This document shows positions 46,942-58,580 of a stretch of 64,000 nucleotides of DNA, in pieces. The position numbers and the translations under genes are program-made. Source of the stretch: Stenocarpella maydis (taxonomy: Eukaryota > Ascomycota > Sordariomycetes > Diaporthales > Diaporthaceae). How positions within the stretch are numbered: position 1 is the first letter of the stretch; every line of letters starts with the position of its first letter. The stretch lies in the NCBI GenBank assembly GCA_002270565.1, contig NQMI01000002.1, positions 186,001-250,000 of the forward strand, read 5' to 3'. The notes under the pieces were generated by a model. It was not told the origin of the DNA. It saw nothing but the letters and a program-made list of their open reading frames with translations, and ran no database searches.

Positions 46942-49537
46942 ATGGCGGAGAAGCCATTCACCGTCCTCATCGCCGGCGGATCTATCGCCGGCCTCACCCT
47001 GGCCCACATGCTGGAAAGAATTGGCGTCGATTACTTGATCCTCGAGGCAGCTAACAAGATTGCCCCTCAACTCGGTGCAAGCATCGGAATCCTGCCAAAT
47101 GGCTCCCGTGTTTTGGACCAGCTTGGTCTGTACGACGACTTGAGAAAGCTCATCGAGGGGCCCATTGACGAGTCGCAACTTCGCCACCCTGACGGCCGCG
47201 TGATCACTAGCTATCGTCCCTCAGGGTATCAGATGGTTAATAGGTAGGATGGGGCTCCTCATGTGTGAGTATGCGTTGCGCATGGGTCTGACACGTCTCC
47301 AGGTACGGGTACAACACTGTATTCGTTGATCGCCAAATGGTTATCGAGATGTTGTGGCGTAACCTCAAGCACAAGAAAAACGTTCTCGTCAGCAAAAAGG
47401 TGACCAGTGTCGAGCTTGAGCCATCACGAGTGAGGGTTGAGACAAGCGACGGAAGTTCCTACTACGGAGATATCCTGGTCGGCGCAGATGGTGTTCACAG
47501 CAAGGTTAGGAATGAGATGTGGCGGATTGCAGATACCCTTCAGCCTGGCTGGATACCTGCCTCGGAGCATAAAGGTAAGACGACTGCCCACTATGAGTGT
47601 CACTGGGGAGTGTTTGGCGCGTGGTGACTGACAGATGAGATAGAGTGCCTCCCCACGGTCTACAAGTGCATCTTCGGTATATCAATCGACAAGGACTGGG
47701 GACAGCGTGTCCAGCAGACGAACGTGCACAAGGGATGGTCCTACCTCATCATCGGCGGGCCCAAACACCGCGTTTACTGGTTCCTGTTTGTGAACATGGG
47801 CAAGACCCATTATGGGCTTGATCTCCCTCGCTTTACCAAGGAAGACGAAGAAAAGTTGGTGAATGAGCACAAGGACGACAAGATCCGTGAGGACGCCACC
47901 TTCGGTGATCTGTACTCCAAGAAGATAACGTCGGTTCTGACCCCACTCCCCGAATATGTCTTCAAGAAGTGGCACTTCCAACGCATCGTGACCATCGGGG
48001 ATTCGGCTCACAAGGCAAGTCTTGGCTGATCACCTCATCAAACCACGCTCTTTCGAACTGACAATGCCATCGCCAGCTTGAGCCAATTGCCGGGCAAGGA
48101 GGCAACAGCGCCATCGAAACCGCCGCGGTCCTTGCCTCGAACCTCGCAACCCTGCTCAAAAGCAAGCCGCGCCCGTCTGACATTACGACAGACGACATCA
48201 GCGACGTCTTTGCCAAGACTCAAGCAACGCGGGAGGCGCGAGTCCGGAAGCTTGTCAGGGCAGCTCACGAAGAGCAGCGCTTTGCGGCCACCGAGAGCCC
48301 TCTCCTAGAGTTTGCGGCCACGCGCCTGGCGCGCTTCTTCACGTTCGATCAAAAGTTAGATGGGTGGGGTAACAGTATTGAGGGCGCTCATAAACTCGAT
48401 ATCCTGGATCTTCCGAAACGGCCCCATGCTATCCCGTTCAATGACGAGCGGGCTAGCACCCCCTCGGCGCCGTCCTACTTGGCCAAGACCGCAGTAGCAG
48501 CCTCGCTGTACGGCATTCTCTACCTTGCGAGACAGGCGCTTGTACTGGGCCCAGAGGTAGTCTCTCAGCGCGGCTCATTCCTAGGCGAAGTCGCAAAGAC
48601 CAGTTACACTGGGGTTCAGTCGATTGATAACCTTCTTTCCACCTTGGTATGGGCATTTTCGGAGCAAATCGCCGGTGCCGATCCCAACAAGAGACTACAG
48701 TGCCTTTACTTCCTCATCAACCTGATGTCCATCATCTATATCTGGACAGTCGAAGCATACCGGAATGCCAACGTCCACTCGCTGGTTTCTGTACCCGCCA
48801 TCTTCGTCGGCCTCGCCCAGCTCATCGGCATCGGAAAGGTTGCGCCGGCGTACTTCCTCCTCAGCATCTACACGACTGGCAGTAGCATTTACACGCGCAC
48901 AACCGGTCGCCCCGTGCCTTCCAATACCGCCAGGGCCCTCCTCCCGGCCCTCTGCCTCGGATATATCATCCCCACGGTGCTGATGTTCACCCGCCACGAC
49001 CAGAGCGTCACCCAGCAGAACGCCATCGCTTTCTGGCAGCCGTCGCCGGTCTACGTATCCCTGCTCGCCTGGGCTGGCTCGAAGGTCATGCATGCCCTGA
49101 GCCCAACTCAGCCCCTCGATCTAGAGGTCCTTGAAAATCGGGACGTGCCTTACCTCCAGTCCGGCTACGCCTTCTGCTTCTTCGTCACTGCCATCACTCA
49201 TATCTGTACGCTACTGTATGCCGCTCTCAACCCCTCCGTCTCAATCTCCCAGGCTTTCTTTAATCTTCCTGGATTTGAGTCAATCGATATCACCGGGTTC
49301 TGGAAGTACGACATGCTGCTTTGCTTCGCCTCGGTGACGGTCTGGCTTCTGTACAGTGTCTTCGAGCTGAGGAGGTCCGGCTACATCACGACCGCCTCGG
49401 CATTCAAGGCTGTTGGGTTGACTTTGGCTTCAGGGGTGCTCGTGGGACCAGGTGCGATGTACGCCGGAGTCTGGTCGTGGAGGGAGGCGGTCATTGCGAG
49501 CTATGGAAAGGCGGTGGTCCAGCCCAAGGATGAGTAA
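46942..49537 (+). CDS. FAD-dependent monooxygenase fused to a C-terminal multi-pass membrane domain
   Basis: Four exons, 46942-47243, 47303-47574, 47635-48014 and 48077-49537, encode 804 residues. Intron 3 starts with GCAAGT after AAG and is a GC-AG intron; no GT donor gives the right frame. An alternative acceptor for exon 3 lies 9 bp downstream. The ATG context is CACACCATGG. The N-terminal half shows the dinucleotide fold GGSIAG (12-17) with the ribose-binding ILEAA, the DG motif GADGVHS (161-167) and the GD motif GDSAHK (313-318) followed by PIAGQGGNSAIE. This is a class A flavoprotein hydroxylase of the PaxM-like group. From about residue 453 to the end are some seven or eight hydrophobic helices. 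Known relatives hydroxylate or epoxidise terpenoid or polyketide intermediates. The membrane half may anchor it to the ER or have its own activity. No cluster partners flank it. Confidence 0.88.
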
Positions 49538-50411
49538 AATATTGGCATTTTCACGTGGATATGGATGACCAGTGGTCTTTACTTGTCGGTCGGATAGATG
49601 GGGGTGCAAATGTTTCTCTAGATGGGTCTTGATTATCGTTAGCGTCCGGAAATAAATTAGAACTGGCTTAGGGAGCTTTAGCGGGAGTGTTATTTATATC
49701 TTTTAGTCAACGTATAGAGAACGTTGGAGTCCCACAAATACGCTTCTGTACTCAGTTGAAGGCAAGCCATTATAAATACAAGATATGCTAAGGCTTAGAG
49801 GGAATAAACACATACCTTGTGTAGTCCCATACGGCTCTCGGGAATATACATCACCGGGGAATCTCGCGAGCCCGCGAAGTCTACAAGACATGGAGGATCC
49901 ACTTGGCATTACGGGCCGTCCAAATTTCATTCGAAGAAGTTTAGAGCCGAATATTTTCACCCGGTAAGCATATCAAAGACGAAGATAAACCTATATGCTT
50001 AAATATTTTTTTTTAAAAAGAAAAGGAAATCCCGACAAAAATACAATACTTAAGTCGCTTGGTGGCATGTCCTGCAACAATGCTGGCCGGTTGGAAATTT
50101 AGGCCGTGCTAGCTGCAGGATCCCAATATTGACAAGCTGGAAGTGGCTGAAATTGTAGTTGAAGGTTGATAAAAGTTGGAGTGTAGAAATTAGAACGACG
50201 CATGCTTGTTTGTTCAATGTCACTGAAATAGGGTAAACCGTGAGAGAAGTGATGGGTATTCGGGTCTTAGTACAAGACCGGAAATATCGATTATGGTGTT
50301 ATGTACGGAGTATAATATATACAGTTATCCAATAAGCTTTGTCAGAGCTTCAGGTTGGTCCCCTGCATGCCCGTTGAATGAAATATCACAAAGATGCCCA
50401 AGTGAAGCATC
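49538..50411. other. Intergenic, AT-leaning
   Basis: No gene is seen between the monooxygenase and the convergent secreted-protein gene. AT-rich patches occur near 49640-49700 and 49990-50050. Confidence 0.6.
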
Positions 50412-50924
50412 TTAGTTAGAGTTGACGAGGTCGAACGAGGTCTGGCCGGTGTAGACCTGCTGGCGGGTTGCGCCGGTCTGCTGGTACTCAAAGAAGCCGC
50501 TGAACAGGTCGTAGCGGGCGGACTCGACCGTGGTGGGACTGACCGGCTGGGAGACCTCGAGCTCGTAGCCGCTGGAGTGGCTGTCGGAGAACTTGGTGAG
50601 CTTCCAGGTGCGGGCGGAGTCCTTGCAGGTGCCGTTGGTGATCTCGGGGATCGAGCCGTCGGAGACGACCATGGCCGAGCACTCGACGGGGATGGTCTCG
50701 CCGTTGCCGATCTGGACGACTCCGAAGGAGATGCTGTGGCGGGTTAGCCCGGCTGGCGCGCACAAGGGGAAGCACAGCGATATATGGCTGGCCAGGTGTG
50801 GGACTTACGAGCACTGGACGCTGTGGGCGATGCAGGCAGCCTGGAAGTCGGAGACGTGGAAGACTGCGTTGGCAGAGGCCACCGAGGCGGCGAGAGCGGC
50901 GAGGGCACCAGTGGAGAACTGCAT
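50412..50924 (-). CDS. Small secreted cysteine-containing protein, effector-like
   Basis: Two exons (50809-50924 and 50412-50733) joined across a GTAAGT...CACAG intron give 145 residues. The N-terminus MQFSTGALAALAASVASANA is a textbook signal peptide, with cleavage expected near residue 18-20. The mature part opens FHVSDFQAACIAHSVQC and holds four cysteines (31, 38, then VECSAM and NGTCKDS), enough for two disulphides. A YQQTG...GQTSFDL ending follows. The layout resembles a family of small secreted proteins widespread in plant-associated ascomycetes, with a fold perhaps like Alt a 1 proteins; that link is inference. The likely site of action is the cell wall or outside the cell. The gene is complete. 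Confidence 0.75.
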
Positions 50925-53900
50925 TTTGATGGTTGGTTGGGTTGGTTGGTGAGATTGAAGAGAGTGAGTTGGTTGTTGTGAAGTTGATGAGGATGAGGAT
51001 GAGGATAGAACGATATTGGATGAACCATGAAAGCTGCTGTCGTTTATATATTCGAGATGCTAGCTGTTGATCTCACGTCTACACTACTATATCCCACAGG
51101 TTCGTGGCAACATTGAATCGGAATACGAGCATGCTCAAAATAGAAATGATGGCGCAGAGTGGATACACGCAAAAGGCGATAGCCGTTGTCTGTTCGCTGG
51201 CGAACAGGGGTCCGAACCGTGGCGGAGAACCTTGCAGCCTTGCTACTCACAACCAGACTGGGTAAAGCAGCTCGCTCTACTGTCGTTACACTACATAAAA
51301 GCATACGTCATCCCTGGGTAGCTTTTCTCCCCTTATCATTATCCCAGCTCGCCTAACAAATGTGTCTTCGCTTGTGTTGTTTACAACGCCACTGGCACGC
51401 TACACATGCATGCGATTCACTGGCGGCACCCGCCTTTTTCTTGGAACTCGCTCTGTTGTGGATGCTTTCAATGGATCAATAGTCCGATGGACTCTTACAA
51501 GTCTCCAGGTCTCGTCTCCCGCAAGGTTCTAGACATCTAGTGTATGAGTGTTTTGGTACCGAATGCGGGCGTGTCCACTGGGGAAGCTTAGATTCTTTAG
51601 CGATGACTCCAGCTATCTTGGCGAAGAAGCTCAAATGCAACGTTGTCTCTGTGCAAGCCGTTGTAAACCGAGGTCAAAAATAAGGGGGAGGACAAGGTTC
51701 CCCATAGCCAGTGGGTCCGGCCCCAGACTCAATACGAGTCTATGACGGCGGGGCCGCGGTGCCTGTTTGTATTGTAAGCCTTTTAGACATGGTTCACGAA
51801 CACGCAAAACCCACCTTCCCTTGTCACTGGTTCGTATGCCGGGCCACTGTCTACAGTCTCGATCCAACATTGTGAGACAGGAAGAGCTGGCAGAAGAGAC
51901 AAATTACCCGGAAACAAGGTTAGGAGCAGGATACCTTCCTCAGTAGCAAGGAAGTTTTAGAGCTCAATAACTAGCAAGTAACGAAATGCACCGCTAGGCT
52001 CAAATTTCCCATGCTCATGCAAGGTACCATTCGACCAAGAGTTACAAGCCACCATCAATCATCTGCTTCTGATCTAACAAGCCGGAAGGTGTAGCGTAGC
52101 AGGCGTTCATTCCTAGTCGATGATATCCGGCTGAGTTGACACAGGTACGAAAACAAGGCAGTCGCTGGACTTTTGGTCGTCTTTCTTTCCTGCAAATGAA
52201 AGCCTAATACCCCAACCGGCATTGCGCTGGATGATGCGACGTGCAAAACAGTAATTGCTTTCCTCTCCCCCACCCCCCTTTTTAATTTTTTTTGATGCGT
52301 ATGTGATGTGCTTTCTGATGTGGTTCGCCTTCTCCCCAGGTTGAAACGGCATCATGGCAGGGTAGGCAGCATGGCCATGCTTGACGCTGCACCGAATGGT
52401 GGCATGCACTGAACCACAGCAGTCAATCCAGTTGAGAGGGATTATTTAAGAGGCCACATTTTCAACGAAACTCCCTGGCTCACCTAATAGCAGTGAGCAA
52501 TTGGATCTGGCCAGTACAGACACTACAACTTGCCATTGGATATGCACGGTGCTCGCCGCCTAAACCCTGTCAATCTCGAAGACATGGGACGTTTAACCCC
52601 AGCTTGTAGATGAGGCTGAGAGCCGTCCCGCTTGGAGCCTTAGCCCCTCAAAATACGGGATGACCGACAGTTGCGGTCTTGCGCCGACTCGCGGCGGCCT
52701 CTACACATGCATACCTCATTGAGTCCTACCGCCAACTGCGGTTCCCCGCGCGTGTTGGCGGAAGAATCCGTGACAATCTGGCCATTTCTATTCTTGTGTG
52801 CTGAAGCTCGAAACATTGACACTTTTTTTTCGTCCCATGTACCTCGTTCCTGTCGACCTCTCCATGTGTTTGTTGTTGGCCCACTTCCGCTGAGTGTTTA
52901 TTCCCACGACGTCCATCCACGAGTCAAACTTGTGGACCGACCCCTATTTCGCTTCGATCCCACTTGCTGTCCCCTGAGTCGACCTACGTCTTGTTGTTGT
53001 TTTCAGCTCTCTATGTGCCAACAAGATCTTCAAAGCCTTTGCCTTATTGTGCACCGGCTTCAGCCTTCGCTTCGTAATCAACCTATCAGGCTGTGGACAC
53101 GGCCCCTTCGGCCATCACCCGGGGATGAGTGGAGCACCAGAGGCGCTTTGCTCCAGTTATGGTCCACTATTTGATTATACATAGAATCGAATGCAAGCCT
53201 AGCTTCGCGAACGACCCCATAACTTTAAGTTCCGAGGGAATGCCTATATTCCGGGGCGGATACCGTCCGTTTGCATACGACCCTTGGGATCTGCGCCGGC
53301 AGATAATTCGCTCATCATGGTATTTCCCCTGGAATTATGGGACCGCTGCAGTACTCCTTTAAAAGAAGGGGTAGGCGGTCACAGCAGCTAGGGAGTCTCT
53401 CCCTTCAATCGCAGTCCCTACTGTCAAGATCTAAGTGACTATTTCATTTTGCTCATGAGAATCTTTATTTTCAGTTTGCTACTGATACGAGCCAAGGAAT
53501 CGAAGGACAAAATATCCTTCTTGGAGAGACAGCGAGGGAGGACTGAATCTCCTGCAAAATCCATGTTGAGAACGTCAGCGAGACATTTTTGTGTCCTTAT
53601 AATTTACCATTACGTTCCCCCAGTAAACCTGAACCCCCTACCGAATGATGCGCTCATTCGCACTTTTTTCATTGTGTATTTATGGTCAGGATTGCCGGTC
53701 TCAGCATGGCAGGCATGATTGTCTTTGGCAGCCTGCGTGCTGCCATATTGGATCGCTCACCAACGTGGGCCATGGTCCCTCACTATCCAGGGAGGGCTTC
53801 ATGTCCGGTTTCAAGAAACCGCAGACCACTTGGCACCTTGAATCAAAGCAGATATTCGGGCTCTTCCGAGAAAAAGCGGCAAGGCTGCGACTTGACGATA

Positions 53901-55337
53901 TGATGTGCTCGGGTTAGCTGGACAGAATAAGGACGGATCCTCGCTTCGAGGCCCTGGTGGGCCTAAGGCACTGGTGGGCCTAAGGCACTGCACGCTGTGC
54001 AGTGACTAATGACATCCAACCATGGGCCAGGTACGTTACAACACCCGGAGCTGGTCGGCCATGACATTGTCCTCCGCCTCCGCCTCAAGTGCTCCGCCGG
54101 GTTGAATGAGTCGCGTAGATCGGAGACACTGCACCAATCACTGCATCTCGCTATTTAACTGCATCATACCGGTGTCCAAAACTGTCCGGCGTCCCGATAC
54201 GGTGAGCGCAACTTAGAATGTGGCTTCCGCCTTTTTACCTTGGTTCAGGAAGGGCAACTTGAAAAAGGTCACCCCGCATCAAGACGCTGCTTACCTGACA
54301 CTTGAACGTCCGTCTAAGGAAATCTCGAGGAGGTTGAAGAGGTTAGAGTCAATGATTAAGCGGAGATGGGAGTGGACCGAGCCCTGTGAGGGACGCTCAC
54401 GGCTGCGCTTGAGTTAATAGAAAAACCCATTACGATTAGAGTTCCTGGGTGGGAAAACCACGAGAGGCAGGATGATGGTTCTGTCCTCAGGGCCTCAGGA
54501 TGGTCAACTCAGGGCACTATCAGAGAGGCATTTAACAAACCAACTCACATCAATTCAACGCCAAATTGAACCACCACCTGAAAAAGTGCATCATCAGGTG
54601 TCTATGAGGAATCTTGAATTATACGCTCAAGTCCCTGTAAAGAACACCATGAGCCTTCCGTTGTGGCTGCTTTACTTCTTTGCCTGTTCAGAAAAGTTCG
54701 TTCCAACACCATGAGCCCTGTCCGAAGCTAAGAAAACCTCAGCTTACCGAGTAATTTACCTTCCCTCTGCTCCTCGTCCCAAGGATTTCACTTTCCCACC
54801 CCACAGTACGGGTCGAGGGCAAATACTCTTCACATGGTCACCAGCGGGGTCCGATAATGCGCAGAAAGTATGCAAATGAAAGTTATATATCTTCTTTATG
54901 ATTTATCATTTTTTTTTCCTTTTTGGAAAGACTCTGCGTCCGCGCTAATCGGTAAAACTCGCTGGAACGATGGCTCCCAATGTACCGAGATAACAATCAC
55001 TCTCAGACATGGAGCATAAGTAGAGAAACATCCGCCAGCATTCACACTACACATGCTTCTGCAGGCCGGCGACCGGTCCGGATGTTTGAATGCTGGCAGA
55101 CGTGGTGAAATTTGGGAATGATCCACGGTTACACAGACCTCGATGGAAATTGACCTCCACCCACAGCTCCTGCTGAAGCAGCTGCTGTGCAACCCAGGCA
55201 GAAGTTTTCCAGGGATCTAGCTCTTGCAACACATCACGCACCTCGCAACCTCACCAGCATGACCAACCCTCAAGTCCCTTTTATAAAAACGTGTTATTCA
55301 AAATGTTAATAACATTTCAGTCTTGAAACAACAATAC
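50925..55337. other. About 4.4 kb gene-poor region
   Basis: The left end is the promoter of the secreted-protein gene, rich in GGTTG and GAGGAT repeats. The rest has no ORF with a recognisable domain. It includes a 17-bp tandem duplication with a hairpin near 53.95-54.0 kb and a T-run near 54909. An acceptor-like ATTTCAG lies 18 bp before the next ATG, so a 5' exon cannot be excluded. Confidence 0.5.
53954..54004. repeat. 17-bp tandem duplication followed by a hairpin
   Basis: CTGGTGGGCCTAAGGCA occurs twice in a row (53954-53970 and 53971-53987). CACTGCAC (53986-53993) pairs with GTGCAGTG (53997-54004) around a 3-base loop. Confidence 0.9.
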
Positions 55338-56579
55338 ATGGTCAAGATGCCGAGAAACAATTCGAGACGTAGCATGAGTGCCCACGGGCCCCCGAGACTC
55401 CAGCCGGGGTTTCGCCAGCTTGATGAAGGCAGCGGCGACAAATGCAATCACCCATCGTCTTCATGCAGGCTTACACGATCCGGCCAGACTGCTGGATTCA
55501 ACGATACTGTAATGCGCCTCAAGGATGAGGACATCGGTGGCAAGGGGGGTGAAACTGGCCTCGTCGACGACCAACCACCGAGAGGCTGGGGCCGGTACGA
55601 ATCTCACCCCCTCCCTCAAAGCAGCAACAAGAGCCCCGCTAACGGCCCATACATCTTGCGCAGAGTGCGTGGCGGGAACAGTGAGCACATCTGGGTGCAT
55701 GCGACTTTTCAGCATACAGGTCAGCAAGACACCATGAAGCGTCGGCATGAGAGCTCCGAAGAGGTTCGACCAGCCAAAGCCATGAAGAAGAGCCACGACT
55801 CTCGGCAGGCTCCTGGGTTGTTGATGAGGCATGGCATCAAGAAAACAGTGGAACGGGGGTGCGACGAGAAGCAAGGCCAGGGTACCGTCTGCGATGGCGA
55901 CGATGCCGATCGAGTCGAGCAAACCCGCCAGCACGACACAGAGGAAAATGGAAACCCCGCCATCTTACCCACCAAGCCTCAACCGATCGACCCCTCCGAG
56001 TCCCAGGATCCGTCGCCACCGCCATTCTGCGACCTCTGCAAACAGGACGGAACCCACAGTACTGGCCGGTGCGCCTTGGTCACTTCGGAGAAACACGGTG
56101 ACACAAAAACAGATCCCTTTTGCGACTGCTCGACCTACCAGGGAAGCCGCGACCGGTACGGAAACAAGACACACAGCTTACAGAGAAGGAGGCACTCTTC
56201 GGCGCCGACTGTCCATATCCACTGCATCGAACTCGCGACGCACTGGCAGCAAGGCCATCTCGGCCTGCTCTTCGAGAAGTTTGTCGTTGAGAGGAGGCGC
56301 ATGGCGCCTCTTCAGGTGCAAACAAAGGACTTTTGTTTCATCAGGTTGGCCCTTGCGTATTCCAGTGTCTTCTGTAGAGGAGAGATGCCCGAGGCGCTGG
56401 AGGGGATCTGGCCGTACACCAAGGCGGACGCGAGACGGTACATGAAAGAGCTGCAGAATTTCTACACGATAGGCATTGACAAGATGCCCAGGGGTGAGCT
56501 CGAGGGGCAGACTATGTCCCAACTTCGAGAGAGCTATGACACGGATGGCGGGATTCCGCCCCAATGTCGCTGGGAGTGA
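55338..56579 (+). CDS. Orphan with zinc-knuckle-like Cys/His cluster and WPY/GELE block
   Basis: An uninterrupted 413-residue frame starts at the ATG at 55338. The N-terminal half is basic and polar, with KRRHESSEEVRPAKAMKK as a possible nuclear signal. A Cys/His cluster follows: Cys231-x2-Cys234-x5-His240-x4-Cys245, close to a CCHC knuckle (usually x4 before His), then CDC at 262-264 and further His/Cys. The C-terminal third has FCFIRLALAYSSV, ALEGIWPYTKADARRY (Trp358) and KMPRGELEGQ (Met383). This last block is shared with the pseudogene at 35.9-36.6 kb. Related fungal proteins with a knuckle followed by this block are common but unstudied. Nucleic-acid binding is possible by analogy with CCHC knuckles. 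It is intact, unlike its relative. Confidence 0.65.
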   Translation: MVKMPRNNSRRSMSAHGPPRLQPGFRQLDEGSGDKCNHPSSSCRLTRSGQTAGFNDTVMRLKDEDIGGKGGETGLVDDQPPRGWGRYESHPLPQSSNKSPANGPYILRRVRGGNSEHIWVHATFQHTGQQDTMKRRHESSEEVRPAKAMKKSHDSRQAPGLLMRHGIKKTVERGCDEKQGQGTVCDGDDADRVEQTRQHDTEENGNPAILPTKPQPIDPSESQDPSPPPFCDLCKQDGTHSTGRCALVTSEKHGDTKTDPFCDCSTYQGSRDRYGNKTHSLQRRRHSSAPTVHIHCIELATHWQQGHLGLLFEKFVVERRRMAPLQVQTKDFCFIRLALAYSSVFCRGEMPEALEGIWPYTKADARRYMKELQNFYTIGIDKMPRGELEGQTMSQLRESYDTDGGIPPQCRWE

Positions 56580-57356
56580 TAGGGAGGGCGGAGATATGTG
56601 TTCCCTGCATGTGGGTTTCTTGAGACACGAAAAGCTCATAGAGAACATCCGGTGTGATGTGGTTCAGAAGCTTCGTTTTATAGGTCAATTAGGGCGGATC
56701 TGAGTGCTGAGACTACAACGGGAGCAGCAGGAACCCGGGAGTTGGGGATTTGCCCGGAGTCATATGGGCGCTGCCAAAGAACAAGGTTTTGGTATCTCCC
56801 GCTCCATTACGAGTGAGTATGGAGTCAGAGAAACCATAAGTTCTGGTTTGAGAAGCCTTTTGTCTGCGTTATCGGGATGGGTTCAGGTGGGAAAAGCAAA
56901 ACAAGACGGGTGACATGATAGCCCTGAGCGTTACGGAAGAGAACGAAGACGGAGAGGGCGATTCGGCTTGGGGGTTTGGTGGTTGTATTGCTCAAAATAG
57001 CCCTAGCTACCTAGTCTTCGGGTCTAGAAAATCCCATCTGGTGCCCAAAAAGGGCTTGAGCATCCTTGCCATCACCACATGCGTCTCATTTTCATCAAGC
57101 AAGACCCTGAGCCCCAAGCCGGTTGAATGTCGTCCTCGCGGTTCCAACATTCCCAGCCTCCCGTGCAGAACGAGCACATGACAGAAGGCCAGGCCCGAGT
57201 CAAACTGTATGTATTCCTACAATACGAGGATTGCCCGGTGCTGCCAGATTCCAACCGCACTCGCCCCTTATGGGTTCTTCTCGTCTGGGGCAAGCCGACG
57301 CTGAAAAGCCAGCCGACAGCTAGAAGGGAGGGAGTGTTCGGCTTGCTGCTCATTGG
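56580..57356. other. Intergenic between convergent orphan genes
   Basis: No gene is supported. Short overlapping frames at 56704-57411 have no coding character that I trust. Confidence 0.55.
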
Positions 57357-58580
57357 TCAGAAGCCATCATCAAAATCGTATCCGTATGCATCGTCGAAAA
57401 TACATCCGTAGCCATCGTCGTAATCATCGTAGACATCATCAAAGTCGCAGTCGTCACCGTAGTCAATGGTGCCGTCCTCCGGCTCGTCATTGCAGATACT
57501 ACCGGGATCTAGGTCATCATCATCCTCTTCAGACCACGCGCCACATGAACCCGCTGATTCATCATCACTCTGCATCATTTTCCCGTAGTATCGAGTATCC
57601 TCCTCTCCGGACCATTCGCCACTGGTGGAATTGGTCGGGCTAGCGAAAGGCTGAAGGAGAGGGCTTAGGACATCTTCCAACACCTCGTCGGAGTAGAAGT
57701 ACGATTCTTGCCTGCCGTTTGAGCCCGCCGTCTGGTGAGACTTATCGCATGCAAGTGTAAGCGGAACCGGCTTCCGGCGCCCCATAGACAGAGGCGAGGG
57801 AGGATCTCGCCCGCCACGAGTGCCGCGAGGGCTGCGATCGCGGTTGCATGGTGTTGTCTGCTTCACTTCCCGGGTGGCGTACGGCTGGGATCGCACTATT
57901 GGCCGCGGCAGCACCTCATTGACTCGGGCCCATCGAGTTGGCCGTTCGTGATAAGGCTGCTGGTTTTCCTGCCTTGCATGGTTCGCGAACCTTTGTTGGT
58001 GCTTCGGCGGACTGGCGGTCTGCACGGGCTCAAGGCGAGGGTCGTATGCCCTGAGCAACTCCACGTCGTCAGGGTCGCTGATGATCACCGCTCCATTTTT
58101 TGAGACCCTCTGAAGCGCCACAAGTGGATCATGATCATGCGGTTGTGCGAATAAGTATGCACCGCCGCCACGGAAGTAGTCTGTGTCCTGTACTGGTTGT
58201 ACCCATAGTGGTAGCCACGCTGGTCGAAGAGAACGCTGTAGCATTGGCTCCAGCGGTGCTTGGGGATAGGCGAGTCGGTAGTAGGCACCGTGGAACAGTG
58301 CCAAGACGACTGGGTAGTTATCGTGTTGGTACTTCTCGAGCTCGCAATCGAACTTCCACCGGCGCAGGATGGGCTGGTGTTGAGGAGGTTCGTGAGATCG
58401 ACCGATGGGGGGGTTGGCGACGGGGGCTTCGGGTTTGGCCGTTCCCGTTCGTGCCTCTGAACGGGTGATGGGATCGGGATGGTTATCGTTGATGAGCTTT
58501 TTGAACTTCATCTTCGACTTGAAGCGGTCGCCGCACCAGGAGCACGGGCAAGGGCACTTCTCTTCCATAGACGAACTCAT
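57357..58580 (-). CDS. Orphan with degenerate C2H2-like N-terminus and acidic Asp/Tyr tail
   Basis: A clean 407-residue frame starts at the ATG at 58580. An in-frame ATG at 58823 exists, but the added residues look random. The N-terminus has Cys13-x2-Cys16 and, at C2H2 spacing, Leu29 where the first zinc His is expected and His34 where the second would be. The finger therefore lacks one ligand, though Cys9 and Cys11 lie close. The middle has ordered pieces such as YPVVLALFHGAYYRLAYP and VQPVQDTDYFRGGGAYLF, with an Arg/Pro/Gln-rich section after it. The last 90 residues are strongly acidic (WSEEDDDDLDPG, then DFDDVYDDYDDGYG) like an activation or charge-buffer tail. It has no signal peptide. 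Function is unknown; a chromatin or transcription role would be inference. Confidence 0.65.
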   Translation of the reverse strand: MSSSMEEKCPCPCSWCGDRFKSKMKFKKLINDNHPDPITRSEARTGTAKPEAPVANPPIGRSHEPPQHQPILRRWKFDCELEKYQHDNYPVVLALFHGAYYRLAYPQAPLEPMLQRSLRPAWLPLWVQPVQDTDYFRGGGAYLFAQPHDHDPLVALQRVSKNGAVIISDPDDVELLRAYDPRLEPVQTASPPKHQQRFANHARQENQQPYHERPTRWARVNEVLPRPIVRSQPYATREVKQTTPCNRDRSPRGTRGGRDPPSPLSMGRRKPVPLTLACDKSHQTAGSNGRQESYFYSDEVLEDVLSPLLQPFASPTNSTSGEWSGEEDTRYYGKMMQSDDESAGSCGAWSEEDDDDLDPGSICNDEPEDGTIDYGDDCDFDDVYDDYDDGYGCIFDDAYGYDFDDGF

